A stretch of DNA of 64,000 nt from Ochotona curzoniae (Eukaryota; Chordata; Mammalia; Lagomorpha; Ochotonidae). The number at the start of each line of letters is the position of its first letter. Position 1 is the stretch's first letter. Positions 1 through 64,000 of the stretch are shown piece by piece. The stretch lies in the NCBI RefSeq assembly GCF_017591425.1, contig NW_024465655.1, positions 619,501 to 683,500 on the forward strand, read 5' to 3'. The position numbers were made by a program, and so were the translations under genes. Below the pieces are notes generated by a model. It worked only from the letters and a program-made list of their open reading frames with translations. It was not told where the DNA came from and searched no databases.

Positions 1-30
1 AACGTGAGCCTGGAGAAGAGTGGTAATCAT

Positions 31-318
31 AGCCAGTGGTGTGGTATGGTAGGTTAAGCCTTTACTGTGACTCTGGCATCCCATATGGGCATCGGTTCGG
101 GTCCTGGCTGTTCCACTTCTGATTCAGTTCCCTGCTGGTGACCTGGGAAAGCAGCAAAGGACAGCCCAGGTGCATGGGGTTTTGTCATGTGGAAAAGCAG
201 AAGAAGCTCCTGGCTTCAGACAGGCTCATCTCCCTCCAGTCATGGCAGCCATTTGTCTCTCCTTTTCTCTCTGTAACTCTGCCTTTCCAATAAATAAATA
301 AATTTAAAGGAGGAAAAA
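31..318 (+). repeat. C-SINE
   Basis: Near full length. Head agccagtggtgtggtatgg, tRNA B-box-like ggttcgggtcctg, tail aataaataaataaattt. Confidence 0.88.
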
Positions 319-1624
319 CGGTCAAGGTAGACACCTGGGCTTGCATGGCCATGCAGTGGACATAATGAAGGCTCGAAGGCAGAATGTTGTTGGTTCTGCA
401 GGCATACCAAGAATGTGGTTCCTCTAGTCCTGCCTCTCTCAGCTAAACACCTGCTTCCTCCAACACCTGGGCCATGCCTTTCTTGCCTCCTGGGCCTCTG
501 GGACCCAAGCTAAGGTGTGCACCAGACCCACCTGAACTGATCCAGGCAAGGCTCCAAAGGTCTTTTATGCGTTTTCCCAATAAACTACTGCAAAGTCAGA
601 CTTCCTCAGTTCCATGCCTAGGATTTTATTTCCCTGATTTAGGTGCAGGGCCCTTTATTTCTCTTAAATTTCCTTTTGCTGTTTGGCAGCCTCATTTAAC
701 CTGCCAAGAGTTTTGAGATTTATTCCCTCCCCTACTGGGAGGCCGTGAGCAGACAGGGAAAAGCAGTGCTCTCAAGGCAGGTGCAGGCGGGGGATGTCAG
801 ATGTGTTTGAGAGCTGGCACCAGTGGCTCTGTGGAAGACACTTTGATTTAAGAGTCTGGCTCCAGGCTGGACAAGAGATGTTCTGCTGTGCAGTGTTTGT
901 TGAGCACATGAATGCAATACTGACTGAGGGCGACCAAGGAGGGACGCGGGCTAGGAGGCTCTGAGGCTGCTCTGTATGAGAATAGAAGTCCTAGTGCAGG
1001 TTGCATCGGAGTTGGAGAGGAGGAATTTGGAGATGTAGAATCGCTACAGTTTATGGGGCAATCAGAAACTCAGAGGAAGGAAGTGGGGGAGAGTCACAAC
1101 AACGCCCAGGGCTCTGGACCCAGCAGCAACGAGGAGGGAGGAGACGCCCCCATCGGCAGTGCTCCCCCTCAGCCCTCCCCACCAGATGTCTGGGGAACAG
1201 GAAGCTGTCTCCATCCCCCATGTGTTTAACTGAAAGGAGACTGACACATTCATGAACCTAATTCAATTGTGACATGGACCTATTTGATCAGAAGCAATCT
1301 CTGGATGAGATTTGACAACATCGTGCCAAGGCCAACAAACCAGATCCAGAAAGACAAATAAATAGTGTGGTTCCACAGAGAAGAGGCAAATCCACAGGGA
1401 CAGAAAGTGGAAGATGGTTGCCGGAATAGTGTGGGTGGCTGGAAGGAAATGGGAAGTGGTAGTCTTTGATGAATGGGTCCAGCTTTCATTTTGGATGACA
1501 AAAAAGTTCTGCAGATGGCAATAGTGGCACGCACATGAATACCCCTGCATGCTTAGCAAGGTTACCAGGGTGTATGGGCATGGCAGGGATAGTTCACTGT
1601 AATTCATTTTTGCTTTATTTTGTT

Positions 1625-1899
1625 TTTAATGATGTATTTATTTTTAGTGGAAAGGTAGATTTACAGAGAGAAAGCTTCTGTCCTCTGGTTCACTCCCCAA
1701 GTGGCCACAACAGCTGGAGCTGAGCCGATCCAAAGCCAGGAGCCAGGAGCGCCTGGAGGCGCAGGGTCCCAAGACTTTGTGCTGTACCTGATTGCTTTCC
1801 CAGGCCGCAAGTAGGGAGCTGGATGGTGAGTAGAGCTCAATCGGACTTCAGCACATTACAAGGCAAGGGTTTAGCCACTGAGCCATCATTCCAGGCCTA
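1625..1899 (-). repeat. C-SINE
   Basis: Reverse copy: T-rich start, gtggttcactcccc-like core, ends gagccatcattccaggcct. Confidence 0.88.
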
Positions 1900-2605
1900 G
1901 TTCATCTCCAATTTGAAAAGCTCAAAAGAAAGAATAATCTCCAGTTATCAACCATTCAAGCCGGTGATGAACTTTTTTTTAAGCCTAATCATGGTTGGTT
2001 GGAAATGACAAAGTGACAGGAATCCTTGGAGACCCGTTGCCTCTGTTGAATCCACTAAGAAGTTACAAGACAGGCACCAGGGCATGAAGAAATGACTCAG
2101 AAAATGCCCCTGTTCTTAGGGCCATGGTATAAACTCCCTCTGCTTGGGCCGGGTTGGTTTTTGCTGTTATCTTGTGTCTACGCTGCTACCAGGGATTACA
2201 TCTCGTTAGGAACTGTCAGCTCATGACACCCACTTTCCTCCGTGAACCCAAACCAAGGCAGAGCCAGAGACCATATCAGGCACAATGTGAAATTGGGGCT
2301 TTCCAATCCATGGAAGCAAGTGTCTTTAGGGAACCATTGCCGCACAGTGGAACTCGGAGACATGGTCTTCCCTCAACATCTCAAGGGAGAACTTTAGGGA
2401 TTACAGGTCCCGGGGTTTGATCACCGGAAGGTCTGACTCCATCTGGATGTCTGCTGCTTAAAGTCGCCTGGGTGACTCTGATACACAGGCCGGGTGGCGT
2501 GGGAATCACTCACTGAGAACCGAAGGCGACTTCAGTGCCCCGGGTGTGAGGAATCTGCTGTTGGGTGGTAAGAAATATCCAACAGTGGAAAGAGGAGCAA
2601 ATTGG

Positions 2606-2930
2606 TCTTTTTTTTTAAATTAATTTATTTTAAAAATAGAATTAGAGAGGGACACACACACACACATATACACACACAAGCTGCCATCTGCTGGTTCACT
2701 CTCCAAATGGCTACAGTGACTAGGGATGGTCCAAGTAGAAGCCAGGAGCTTCTTCTGGGTCTCCCACATACGTGTAGGGTCCAAAGGCTTTGGGCCATCC
2801 TCCACTGCTTTCCTAGGAGCGTTAGCAGGGAGCAAGATCGAATAGAGCCACCAGGACATGAACCAGAACCTACTTAGGTGCCAGCACTGCCGACGGCGGC
2901 TTTACCCTCTGTGCCACAATGTTGAACACA
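2606..2930 (-). repeat. C-SINE with internal CA run
   Basis: Reverse copy. The purine-rich segment near its tail expanded to (ca)n at 2653-2689. Confidence 0.85.
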
Positions 2931-2988
2931 ATCTTTGAGTTCTGAAATTTCAAAGCTAGTGGAGAACTTAGAGCTTGGATAGGGCAAT

Positions 2989-3206
2989 GGTTCTCAAAGC
3001 CTGGTCGCTGGATCAGCCTCTTAAACATGCACATTCCAGGGCCCAAGGCAGAACTGCAGTTTGGCCCAGCATTTCATGTTTTAAAAAGCTTTCCCATGAA
3101 GTGAGAGCTGCAGTGTGACAGGTAGAGCCAGGGCCTGCAATGTTGGCATCCCACAGGAAGGAAAGAAACCTTCCCGATACTCGTAGAACCCAAAGTTTGA
3201 GAACCT
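2989..3206 (+). mobile_element. MER5A-like hAT-Charlie DNA transposon remnant
   Basis: Begins caatggttctcaaagcctggtcgctggatcagc and ends aaagtttgagaacc, the paired terminal inverted repeats of MER5A, with cattccagggccca and catgttttaaaaagc between them. A short foreign stretch (about 3100-3170) interrupts it. Confidence 0.75.
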
Positions 3207-3309
3207 TGTTTTAGAGATCCGTGGTGCTCAGGTGGCACAGGGTGGGCTTTACAAAAATGTCCCAGTGTACCCCCAGAGACTCTGAGGCAAGCATATTTTC
3301 ATTATGTTT

Positions 3310-3588
3310 TGAAAGTTTACTTCTAAAGCATTTGAAAGGCAGAGGGAGAGTCCAATCCATCTTCTATCTGCCAAGTCATGCCCCAAATGCCCATACCAGC
3401 CAGGCTAAAGTCACAGCCCTGAACTCAGGCCAGGTCTCCTATGTGGGTGCTAAGGACCCAGGACTTGACTGCCTCCGAGGGGGCCCATCAGCAGGAAGCA
3501 GAGGCAGGCCCAGACCTCCAACCCAGGCCCTCCACTGTGGACCACAGACAACACAAGTGTTGTCATAATGGCTGCACGAAGGGCCCAC
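3310..3588 (-). repeat. C-SINE, old
   Basis: Diverged reverse copy; recognisable by gaaaggcagagggagag and ggtctcctatgtgggtgc. Confidence 0.6.
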
Positions 3589-4467
3589 CCCAGGCCCGTT
3601 TTTGAAATCCTTAGTGGATTATTCTGATCCTGATCAGATTCCATTGCTCCTTTATCTTTTCTACATTCCTAAGCGTGGAAAGAAGGAGTTTGAAACCAGG
3701 CCATGCTAAAGTCAAGACAAAGTTACAAAATGAAATGAAAATGTCAGGCGCTCCAAAGCGCAAACTGTAGCATCAGTAATACTAGAAGCATGCAATAGAA
3801 CCTGCCTTTGGCAGACAAAATTATGAATGGAAATGAGAGGTGTCAGGCTCGCAGATCCTCAGGGTGGCGTCAGGGAGCCAATGAATGGCCTCGTTAGCGA
3901 CACGCAATTGACTCAGGGCCAGTTGTCCTGCTCTTTCATTCTTCAACCTGCCAGAGGGGCCACCAGGCTAGGCCTTGAACATGCTTCAGCTGTCGGCTGG
4001 GCCTCAGAGCTCTTTGCTTGACTCATCAAGCCTGCACAGGCCAGAAACGAGGACATTTGCCATGGGAGAAAGAGGTTGCACTGGGCAGGTGAAAGCAGGG
4101 CCCTTCCGTGCTGCCCAGGCACAGGGGCCAACCTGCTGTTCTCTGTCCGTCACCCCATGGCCGGGCACACAGCAAGCCTCCAGGGAAGCTCAGTCCTTCC
4201 AACACAGGAACCGTGCAACAGGGAGGAGGGACCAGCCTAGTAAATGGTTCCCACCATGAGTCCCACAGAGCTTTCTGGAATACGCTTCCGCAGATTCCCG
4301 GGGAATCAGGAAGCTCTCAGCACGCCCCCACAAGACCTCCCCCACACCCTCCCCGTAAGCCACTGAGTAGCAGAGATCAGGGAATCTTGGGCAGCGGATA
4401 AAAGGCCTGGGCACCCAGAGAGGAGAAGAGCTGCAAGGCTCAAGAGGCTGACTTTGGTGTCCTGCCC

Positions 4468-4775
4468 CGCTTTATTATTATTATTATTGTGTTGTTTACA
4501 TTTTAATTGGAAAGACAGATCAGATTTACAAAGAGAAGGAGAGACAAATCCTCCTCCCGATGCTTCACTCCCCAAATGGGCACAACAGCCAGGGCTGATC
4601 AACCTGATCCAAAACCAGGAGCGTCTTCTAGGTCTCCCACACGGGTGCAGGGTCCCAAGGCTTTGGGCCGTCCTCGGCTGCTTTCCCAGGCCACAGGCAC
4701 GGAGCTGGATGGGAAGGGAGCAGCTGGGACACAAACCAGCATCCACAAGGAACCCTGGAGCCATCATGTCGACCG
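4468..4775 (-). repeat. C-SINE
   Basis: Reverse copy with a (tta)n tail tract; core ctgctttcccaggccacaggc intact. Confidence 0.88.
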
Positions 4776-4966
4776 TAGCCACACAATTTCATATCTTAAT
4801 TATATCTTAAGATAGAAATTAATATCTTAAAATAACTAAATACATTTAATGTGTCATTAAAATTATTAGAAACATTTAGAAATATATCAGTATATTTACA
4901 ATATGTTAAAGATAGACTACAGGATGACAATATAGTACATCATTTTTGCAAAAAAAAAAGTTACTC

Positions 4967-5275
4967 GGCCCAGTGCAGTAGCCTAACAGCTAAAATCCTC
5001 ACCTTGCACGTGTCAGGATCCCATGTGGGCACTGCTTCTAATCCTGGCAGCCCTGCTTCCCACCCAGCTCTCTACTTGTGGCCTGGGAAAGCAGTGCAGG
5101 ATGGCTCAACTTCTTGGGAATATGCATCCAGGCACAAAATCCAGAAGAGGCTCCTGGCTTCAGATCATCTCAGCTCCTCGGGGAGAGAATCGGCAGATGG
5201 AAGCTCGCTCTCTCTGTGTCTCTCCTTCTCTCTGTAACTCTCTCAAATAAAAGAGATTTTTTTTTTAAAAAAAGA
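4967..5275 (+). repeat. C-SINE
   Basis: Head ggcccagtgcagtagcctaacagct, tail aaataaaagag then T/A runs. Confidence 0.9.
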
Positions 5276-6158
5276 AAGGAATACTAAGAGCAGAAACTAT
5301 CCCTGTGTGGCAGGATTATGGGCAGGGCTCTTGGGGTTGTTTGTTTTTCACTCTTTTCTTACTTTGTCTTCCTAAATTTTCCACAAACACTGTGAGATCT
5401 TAAATCACAAATAATTTAAGAACAAATTACTTGTAGCCATCTCATAGCTATGAGAGTGACTAACAGGCTGTGCCTGAGCGCTGAGGTGACATGCACCTGC
5501 AGCGGGGCGGCAGCCACCACGTGGGCCTCTGGCATCCCGACGCAGCTGCCTACCAGCCCATCTGGAAGGCAGCAGGTGACAGTCAACTGCTCCCGCACCC
5601 CGTGGGAGACCAGCTGCAGCCAGGCCCAGCCCTGGCTCTCGTGGGCCTTTAGGGAGTAAATCAACAAACAGCATGATCTCACTTTTGCTCTCACGGCCTT
5701 TGAAATAAATCTTCTACCCCTTAAAATGGTTAAATATACTTCCTCCTGATATTAGTCTCAGAACTTGAAAATTCTAGTTATTTTTCCTCGGGTTTTGCTC
5801 CTTGAAAGAAACACTTACTAAAAATACACTTACAGAGGTTGTGGGTGTGTGCGGTGTTTTTCCTCCCAATCTACTTGTAACAAACAACTCTGGGCGTATC
5901 TTCTCTTTACACATCATCACCTTCTAAAACCTTGTTCTCTCTCAGATGCCTCTGACGACCTAAGGAGGACTACAAGCCAATGAGTTGGGTCAGCTTTGTG
6001 AAGAAACACTGAAACACATCTCAGAAAACTAACAGTCGGGGATAGGGGAGTTGAAGCCATCATTCTAACTCATACCCTGTGGTTGCAACCACACTGAACT
6101 CTATACTAGACGTTACAATACAGGTATCTGGAATACTGGCTTGTAAGAATTATGAAGG

Positions 6159-6472
6159 GCCCAGCATTGTGGTGTATCCGGTTAAGCCTGCACGGGCAGT
6201 GTGGGCATCCCACGTGGGTGACGTTCCCAGTCCTGGTTGCTCCACATTCACTAAAGTTACCTGCCTGGGAAAGTAGTAGAAGATGGCCCAAGTGCTTGGA
6301 CCCCTACAACTAAATGGGACACCCAGAAGTAGCTCCTGGCTCCTGACGCCAGACCAGCTCAGCTCCAGTCATTGGAGTCATTTGGGGAGTCAATCAGCAG
6401 ATGAAACATCTTGTCTCTCTTTCCCTTTAACTCTGCCTTTCAAATAAGCATAAACCTTACAATTTTTTTTTA
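6159..6472 (+). repeat. C-SINE
   Basis: Head gggcccagcattgtggtgtatcc; tail aaataagcataaacc. Confidence 0.88.
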
Positions 6473-6732
6473 GAAAGAGTTACAGTGGTGAGCGGGCTGG
6501 AGGGAAAGAGGATGTTATGTGCAACAAGGATTTCAGCTTGGGACGCTCCTATCCTCTCAGCATCCCAGCTCTTCTCTGTCCAGCTTCCTGTTCCCACCCG
6601 TGAGAGGCAGCGGGTCCCTGCCAGGCACATGGCAGACCTACACTGAGTTCTAGCTCTTGGCTTTGACCTGGCCCAGCCCAGGCTCTCACAAGTATTTAGC
6701 GCAAATTTTAAAGAGCAAAACAAAACAAAAAC

Positions 6733-7062
6733 TTTTTTTAAAAAACATTTTTCATTATTACTATTTTTGTTGGAAAGGCAGATTCACAGAGAGAAAGATT
6801 CTTCCATCCACTGGTTCACTCCCCAAGCGGCCACAACGGCCCAAGCTGAATTGAACTGAGCCAATCTGAAGCCAGGAGCTTCTTTCAGTTCTCCCTTAAG
6901 GGTGCAGGGCCCCAAGACCTTAGGCTGTCCTCCACTGCTTTCCCAGGCCACAAGCAGGGAGCTGGATGAGAAATGCAGCAGCCAGGACACGACCAGCCCC
7001 CATATGGGATGCTGACGCATGCAAGGAGAGGAATTTAGCCACTAGGGAATTGCACTGGGCAA
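6733..7062 (-). repeat. C-SINE
   Basis: Reverse copy, well preserved from ttggaaaggcagattcacag to the head at about 7060. Confidence 0.88.
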
Positions 7063-7494
7063 CTGCACCCCCCCTCAAAAAAAAAGAAAAAACTTTAAAA
7101 AATGTTTCCAAAAGCCAACTTGCAGCCATATGCTTCTGGGTGAGATTATTCTCAGGTGTCCCAGAGTAGGTACCAAACTACAAAGTTATCCTGATTACAG
7201 CTGCCTCGTCTGGAATGCACATCTGCCTTGAGAGGTAAAAGGTGTACGGTAATTTCACTTCACACTAAGCTTCATCCTTAGCAGAAGGATTCCAGATCCA
7301 GGAGAACTGAGGCATGCCAACGAGGAACACATTTAACAGAAAGCCTTATCATCAACCCAAACTCAGCCATCTGTAAGCAGTGCCAGGGCACCTCCGTCGC
7401 TAGAATATTCAATACAAAGATGGGCTTATCTGAGGCGAAAAGAATGTTGAAACCCAAGTCCATGGGGGGGTCCTCAGAAAGTTCACGGTCGAGA

Positions 7495-7800
7495 TCGACA
7501 TCTGGCGCAGCTGTTTGGGGTGCCCTCAGCCCACACCAGGAGTGCCTGGTCCAAGTCCCAGCTCCTCCCCTTCTACACAGCCTCCTGCTAACGTGTACCC
7601 TCAGAGGCAGCAGATGGGGGCTCAAGGACTTGGGTCCCTCCCACGCACTGCGGGAAGCCTGGATTGCATTCTGGCCGGCTGGTAACCATCCCAGCCGAGC
7701 CTTGCTTGTTGCCAACATTTGGAGACGAACCAGAACATGGAAAGTACTTCTCTATGTCTCTCTGCCTTTGAAATATAATGAAAATAAATCTCTTTTAAAG
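7495..7800 (+). repeat. C-SINE, old
   Basis: Diverged; recognised by ctcctgctaacgtg..gcagcagatggggg and the tail cctttgaaatataatgaaaataaatctc. Confidence 0.6.
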
Positions 7801-8334
7801 GAAAATAGTTATCAAGGAAAGTGTCATGAATTTCAAATTTTGTTTGCACCAATTATCTTGTAATTCTGTTTTCCCGTGTACTTTTTAAGTGCCTTCGCAT
7901 TTGTGTTTACAATTTGTAAGATCTTGAGACAAATGTGATAAATGACACTAGGCTATAATTACCTAGTTCATCTTATTTAGACAAATTCTAATTTGAAAAC
8001 ATATTTTCAGAAAAACTGAAAAATAGAAGTAATTTTCTCTTTTCATTCCTTACACACTGAGGAGCAAATCTGGAAGCTAATCATCGGACTATCAAAATGT
8101 TAAGCAACTAGTATCTTCTCCGTTAAAATTCATACTTACAATAGTGAATGTGGGAGGCAAAATCCTTACCTGTTTTAGTAGATCAACTGCAAATGCTTCT
8201 TACAAAATAATCTGTGATTTGATTAACAACCACAATCTTCATAAAAGGGAAGAGCAGACCTGCTAGAGCATCCAGAACTACCTGACCTGGTCATGGTTTC
8301 TATCCAGGGAACATCGCTGAGCCTATTAAACAGA

Positions 8335-8612
8335 GAGGCCAGTGCAGTGCCTCAACAGGTTAATCCTCCAAGTGCCAGCAGCCCATACAGGCACTGGCCG
8401 ACATGCCCGCTGCTCCACTTCCCATCCAGCTCCCTGCCATGTGGCCTGGGAAAGCAGCGTGGGACAGCCCAAGGCCTTGGGAAACCCGGAAGTAGCTCCT
8501 GTCTCCTAGCTTTTGCTTGGCGCAGCTCTGCTGGTACAGCCATTTGGTGAATAAACCAGTGGATGGGAGATCTCCATGAATGTGCCTTTCAAGTCAAAAC
8601 TAAAATACTTAG
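8335..8612 (+). repeat. C-SINE
   Basis: Head gaggccagtgcagtgcctcaac; lacks part of the 3' purine/pyrimidine tract. Confidence 0.82.
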
Positions 8613-8849
8613 TGTGTCCCTCACAAAAGTGCAACCTACCTCGGAACTGAACTCTGCTGTCCGTATGCCCCCCTGCAAAAAACCCAACTGACCTCCTGGT
8701 ATGCAGAAGCGGCCCTTCAAACTGAGCCTAACACACAAACGCTTGGGCTACCCTCCCTTTATTAGGAAGCACGGACAGCTGTGTTGGGTCAGGCCATCGA
8801 GCACCTCGATTTAAAGCTGTGTTGTTTGAAGACATCAATTACAATATGG

Positions 8850-9290
8850 ATTTTTATTTTCCCCACTCATTCAACAAATATTTGAGCATTGCCGAGTGTC
8901 AGGCATGGGAGACCCAGGGTCCACAGGAGGCTCCTGCTTGCGTGGCACTCACGCTCCAGGAGGGCGGTATTACAGAAGGCCGTGGCAGCGTGCTGTACAA
9001 GAGCATAGGGGGCCACCGACCCAGCCCTGGGACCTCCCAGAGACATTTCCAAGTCAGCATGAAAAATAAAACACTCAAGCAGAAGAAGGGACCGGAAAGC
9101 AGTCCAGGCAGCAGGAACATGAGACCCCAAGGAAGGAGCCGCCTAAAATGGTTGGAGCCACACGCCTGTGAAAAGAGGGGTCAAGGAGATTGTGGAGGGC
9201 ATTCGGGGGTCGGCACTCGTATAGGAAGCCATGGTAGGACACTGAGAGAGGGGCAAGTATGACCTCTGACTGCAGACCTTCGGCCTGTGG
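8850..9290 (-). mobile_element. Ancient L2-like fragment
   Basis: 'cattcaacaaatatttgagca..gtgtcaggca' and later 'ggcactcacgctccagg' recall the reverse complement of an old mammalian LINE 3' region. Strongly diverged, so the family is uncertain. Confidence 0.4.
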
Positions 9291-9650
9291 CGGTAACGGA
9301 AAGAAGCGAGGCCACTCCAGAGGGAGTTAGGGGGCCATGACAGCTGAGTGTGTGCTTCCTCTGTGACAGCCAGGGAGCGGGTGGAGGAGACTGGGAGGCA
9401 GGCAGATACGAAGCCTAGGGGTGGGGACCATGTTAAGAACTGTGTATGCAGGAAAACCAACCACATTTTGATCACTACTCAAGCCAAGAGTGGGGCTGGA
9501 GTGGCTTCTCAGAAACAAATCAAGCCATGAGAAACACAGGCCTGGAAGAACAGGAAGTGTGCAGGCCCCGGGGGGTACGGGACGCAGAATGGGAGTTAGC
9601 ATGAAATGGATAAGGAGTTTCAGTTAGGGATCATGGATGAATTCTGGATC

Positions 9651-9700
9651 CAGATGGTGGTGATGATGGTGATGATGGTGATGGTAGTGATGAGGAGATT
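9651..9700. repeat. TGG/TGA microsatellite
   Basis: Imperfect run of ggtgatgat triplets. Confidence 0.9.
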
Positions 9701-10427
9701 TAATGCCACTGGTCTGTGCACTTAGGATGGTTCAATGTTTTGTGTGTGTGCATAAACACAGATAGAAAAAGGCATAATGCATATACGTATGCCTTACTAG
9801 AGTAAGAAAACTAAAGCTATTCCTGCGTTATTCTTCTTTTAGTATTCATAGCCAGTAAAAATCATGGCAAATAATCAACGTACAGGATGACAACAAAGGA
9901 AGGGCATTGGGACAGGAACTCGGAGGGAATGGTCCAGGGGGTCAGCAGAGCACCTGCAGCGCTCAACAAAGGCAGCTGAGAACAACATCTCGGGGAGCAA
10001 GCGTGCAGCTGCTTGGCCTGCTGTGGAGTTAAACCCACTCGTCTCAGCAGCACGGAGCCCATGGGGAACCTCGCACATCGCTGCTGGCCAAGGACGGTGA
10101 AAAGGAGCGGAGCGAGCAGGGAACAAGTTAGGGTGGGGCAGAGGGAAAAGTAACATACGGCTTTTTAAAACAAGACAGGGTATCAGGCATAATCAGCAAG
10201 ACAATCAAATGAGTAAGATCAGTATAGACTAAACAGCTTTAAGAAAAATAGCTGGAAATTATTCTCTTCATTTTATGATTTTCAATTTGATCTCATTTAT
10301 AAATGTAAAATTAATTTCCTTTAGAAAAACCTACAAGGAACTGATATGCAACAACTAGGTATCCTTGTTGATATTTTCAAAGCAGAAAAGTACAAAGTAC
10401 TGTGATTTAAAAAATTCTCTTTACAAT

Positions 10428-10753
10428 GGGGCTGGCATCATGGAGCAGCAAGCTGAACCTCCACCTGTGGTACTGCCATCCTGTATAGACGCTAGTTCTG
10501 ACAGCTCCACTTCCCATCCAGCTCCCTGCTTGTGGCCTGGGAAAGCAATGTAGGACGGCTCGAGGCCTTGGCACCCTGCACTCGCATGGGAGACCCAAAA
10601 GAAGCCCCTGGCTCCTGGCTTCAGACAGCCCCACCAGCTATTTGAGGAGTAAACCAGTAGATGGAAGATCTGTCTCTCCTCCTCTCTCTCACTCTGGAAT
10701 TTTGCCTTTCAAATAAAAATAAATATCTTCAGTAGTAAAAAAAAAAAAAAATT
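10428..10753 (+). repeat. C-SINE just downstream of the MCCC2 stop
   Basis: Full-length, 14-A tail. It lies 80 bp beyond the stop codon in opposite orientation to MCCC2, so it is probably transcribed as part of the 3' UTR. Confidence 0.92.
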
Positions 10754-10832
10754 CACTGTAATAACCACATGTAAGGCTATCATAGTTGCTGCTTTTTGGT
10801 ACATGTCCAACAGAAGACATTCTCTCTTTGGG

Positions 10833-63713
<52,881 letters not shown>

Positions 63714-64000
63714 GGCGGCGGGCAGCACGACGGGGGTGCAGAACGAGAGCAGCTGCCCGCGCAGGACAAGCCGGAGACGAGGGGCCCTTCCCGGTCCTTC
63801 CCTGGCGGGCAGACACAGCCCGGTGCCCAGGCGCAGTGCGCATCCCGGAAGCGCCGCCTCAGCCCAGGCCTCGCCCAGGCCCGATTGGTCAGCGCCGCGT
63901 GCCGCGCCCCCTGCTGCAGCCAATAGGGAAGAGAGGCTCCTCCAGGCCCGTACTCTGGGCGGAAGTACTCTTCCGGGATGACCGGATGCCCCAGTTGGCG
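63714..64000 (-). promoter_or_regulatory. MCCC2: MCCC2 promoter and 5' UTR in a CpG-rich region
   Basis: CpG-dense, TATA-less sequence upstream of the MCCC2 ATG, continuing the GC-rich first exon. A CCAAT box in gene orientation (plus-strand attgg, 63884-63888) lies about 170 bp upstream of the ATG. A second, opposite-facing CCAAT is at 63920-63924. ETS-like cores occur at 63960-63966 (cggaagt) and 63971-63976 (ttccgg). This fits a housekeeping CpG-island promoter. The transcription start cannot be fixed from sequence alone, and the window ends before the island is seen to end. Confidence 0.7.

Larger units (their letters stand above)
1..10832. other. 3' flank of MCCC2, no gene recognised
   Basis: Holds ten C-SINEs, one MER5A-like fragment, one probable ancient L2-like fragment and a TGG/TGA microsatellite, each listed separately. 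The stretches between them (319-1624, 1900-2605, 3589-4467, 5277-6158, 7063-7494, 7801-8334) show no conserved open frame, splice pattern or RNA gene that I recognise. The proximal part must include the MCCC2 3' UTR. Confidence 0.7.

Noticed and set aside
8819..9262. 147-codon plus-strand frame in the 3' flank
   Set aside because: Overlaps an ancient LINE-like fragment and has no protein family match that I know.

Overview
The window is nuclear DNA from a placental mammal, almost certainly a lagomorph. It is saturated with tRNA-derived C-SINEs: about 55 copies with the head 'ggcctggcac..tggcctagcagctaaagtcctcgcc', the core 'cacttcccatccagctccctgcttgtggcctgggaaagcag' and an AATAAA-type A-rich tail. 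The youngest copies differ from the rabbit C-repeat as I remember it, which makes a pika (Ochotona) more likely than rabbit. That genus call is inference.

One protein gene fills the window: MCCC2, the carboxyltransferase (beta) subunit of mitochondrial 3-methylcrotonyl-CoA carboxylase, on the minus strand. I could place all 17 coding exons, from the ATG at 63713 to the TAA at 10833. The joined CDS is 1692 bp (563 codons plus stop), the same length as the human protein, with every splice phase consistent and no frameshift or premature stop. Two introns (5 and 12) start with GC instead of GT. The first exon lies in a CpG-rich, CCAAT/ETS-containing promoter at the right edge. Bases 1-10832 are the 3' flank, where I see no second gene.

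The introns carry the accessory content. Intron 1 (59606-63584) holds a broken processed pseudogene of ribosomal protein RPL36A. Intron 2 (50387-59538) holds a 5.94-kb endogenous retrovirus with two 459-bp LTRs that differ at only two bases, a lysine-tRNA-type primer site, a polypurine tract and a 6-bp target duplication. It keeps only about 54 codons of gag and carries about 4.5 kb of AT-rich sequence with no recognisable pol or env. It landed inside an 11-bp GC-rich minisatellite. Intron 5 (38970-47086) holds an L1 3' end and an old degraded L1. The old L1 is split by a 2.57-kb composite retroposon in antisense, which has a GC-rich 254-bp promoter-like monomer, a long CT/TGG-rich body, a poly(A) tail and a 13-bp target duplication, but no L1 ORFs. 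Further minisatellites lie in introns 6, 8 and 11.

The genes do not form an operon-like system: this is one housekeeping metabolic gene with a dense load of retroelements. The most unusual items are the young non-autonomous retrovirus with its unexplained payload, the composite retroposon, and the two GC-AG introns.
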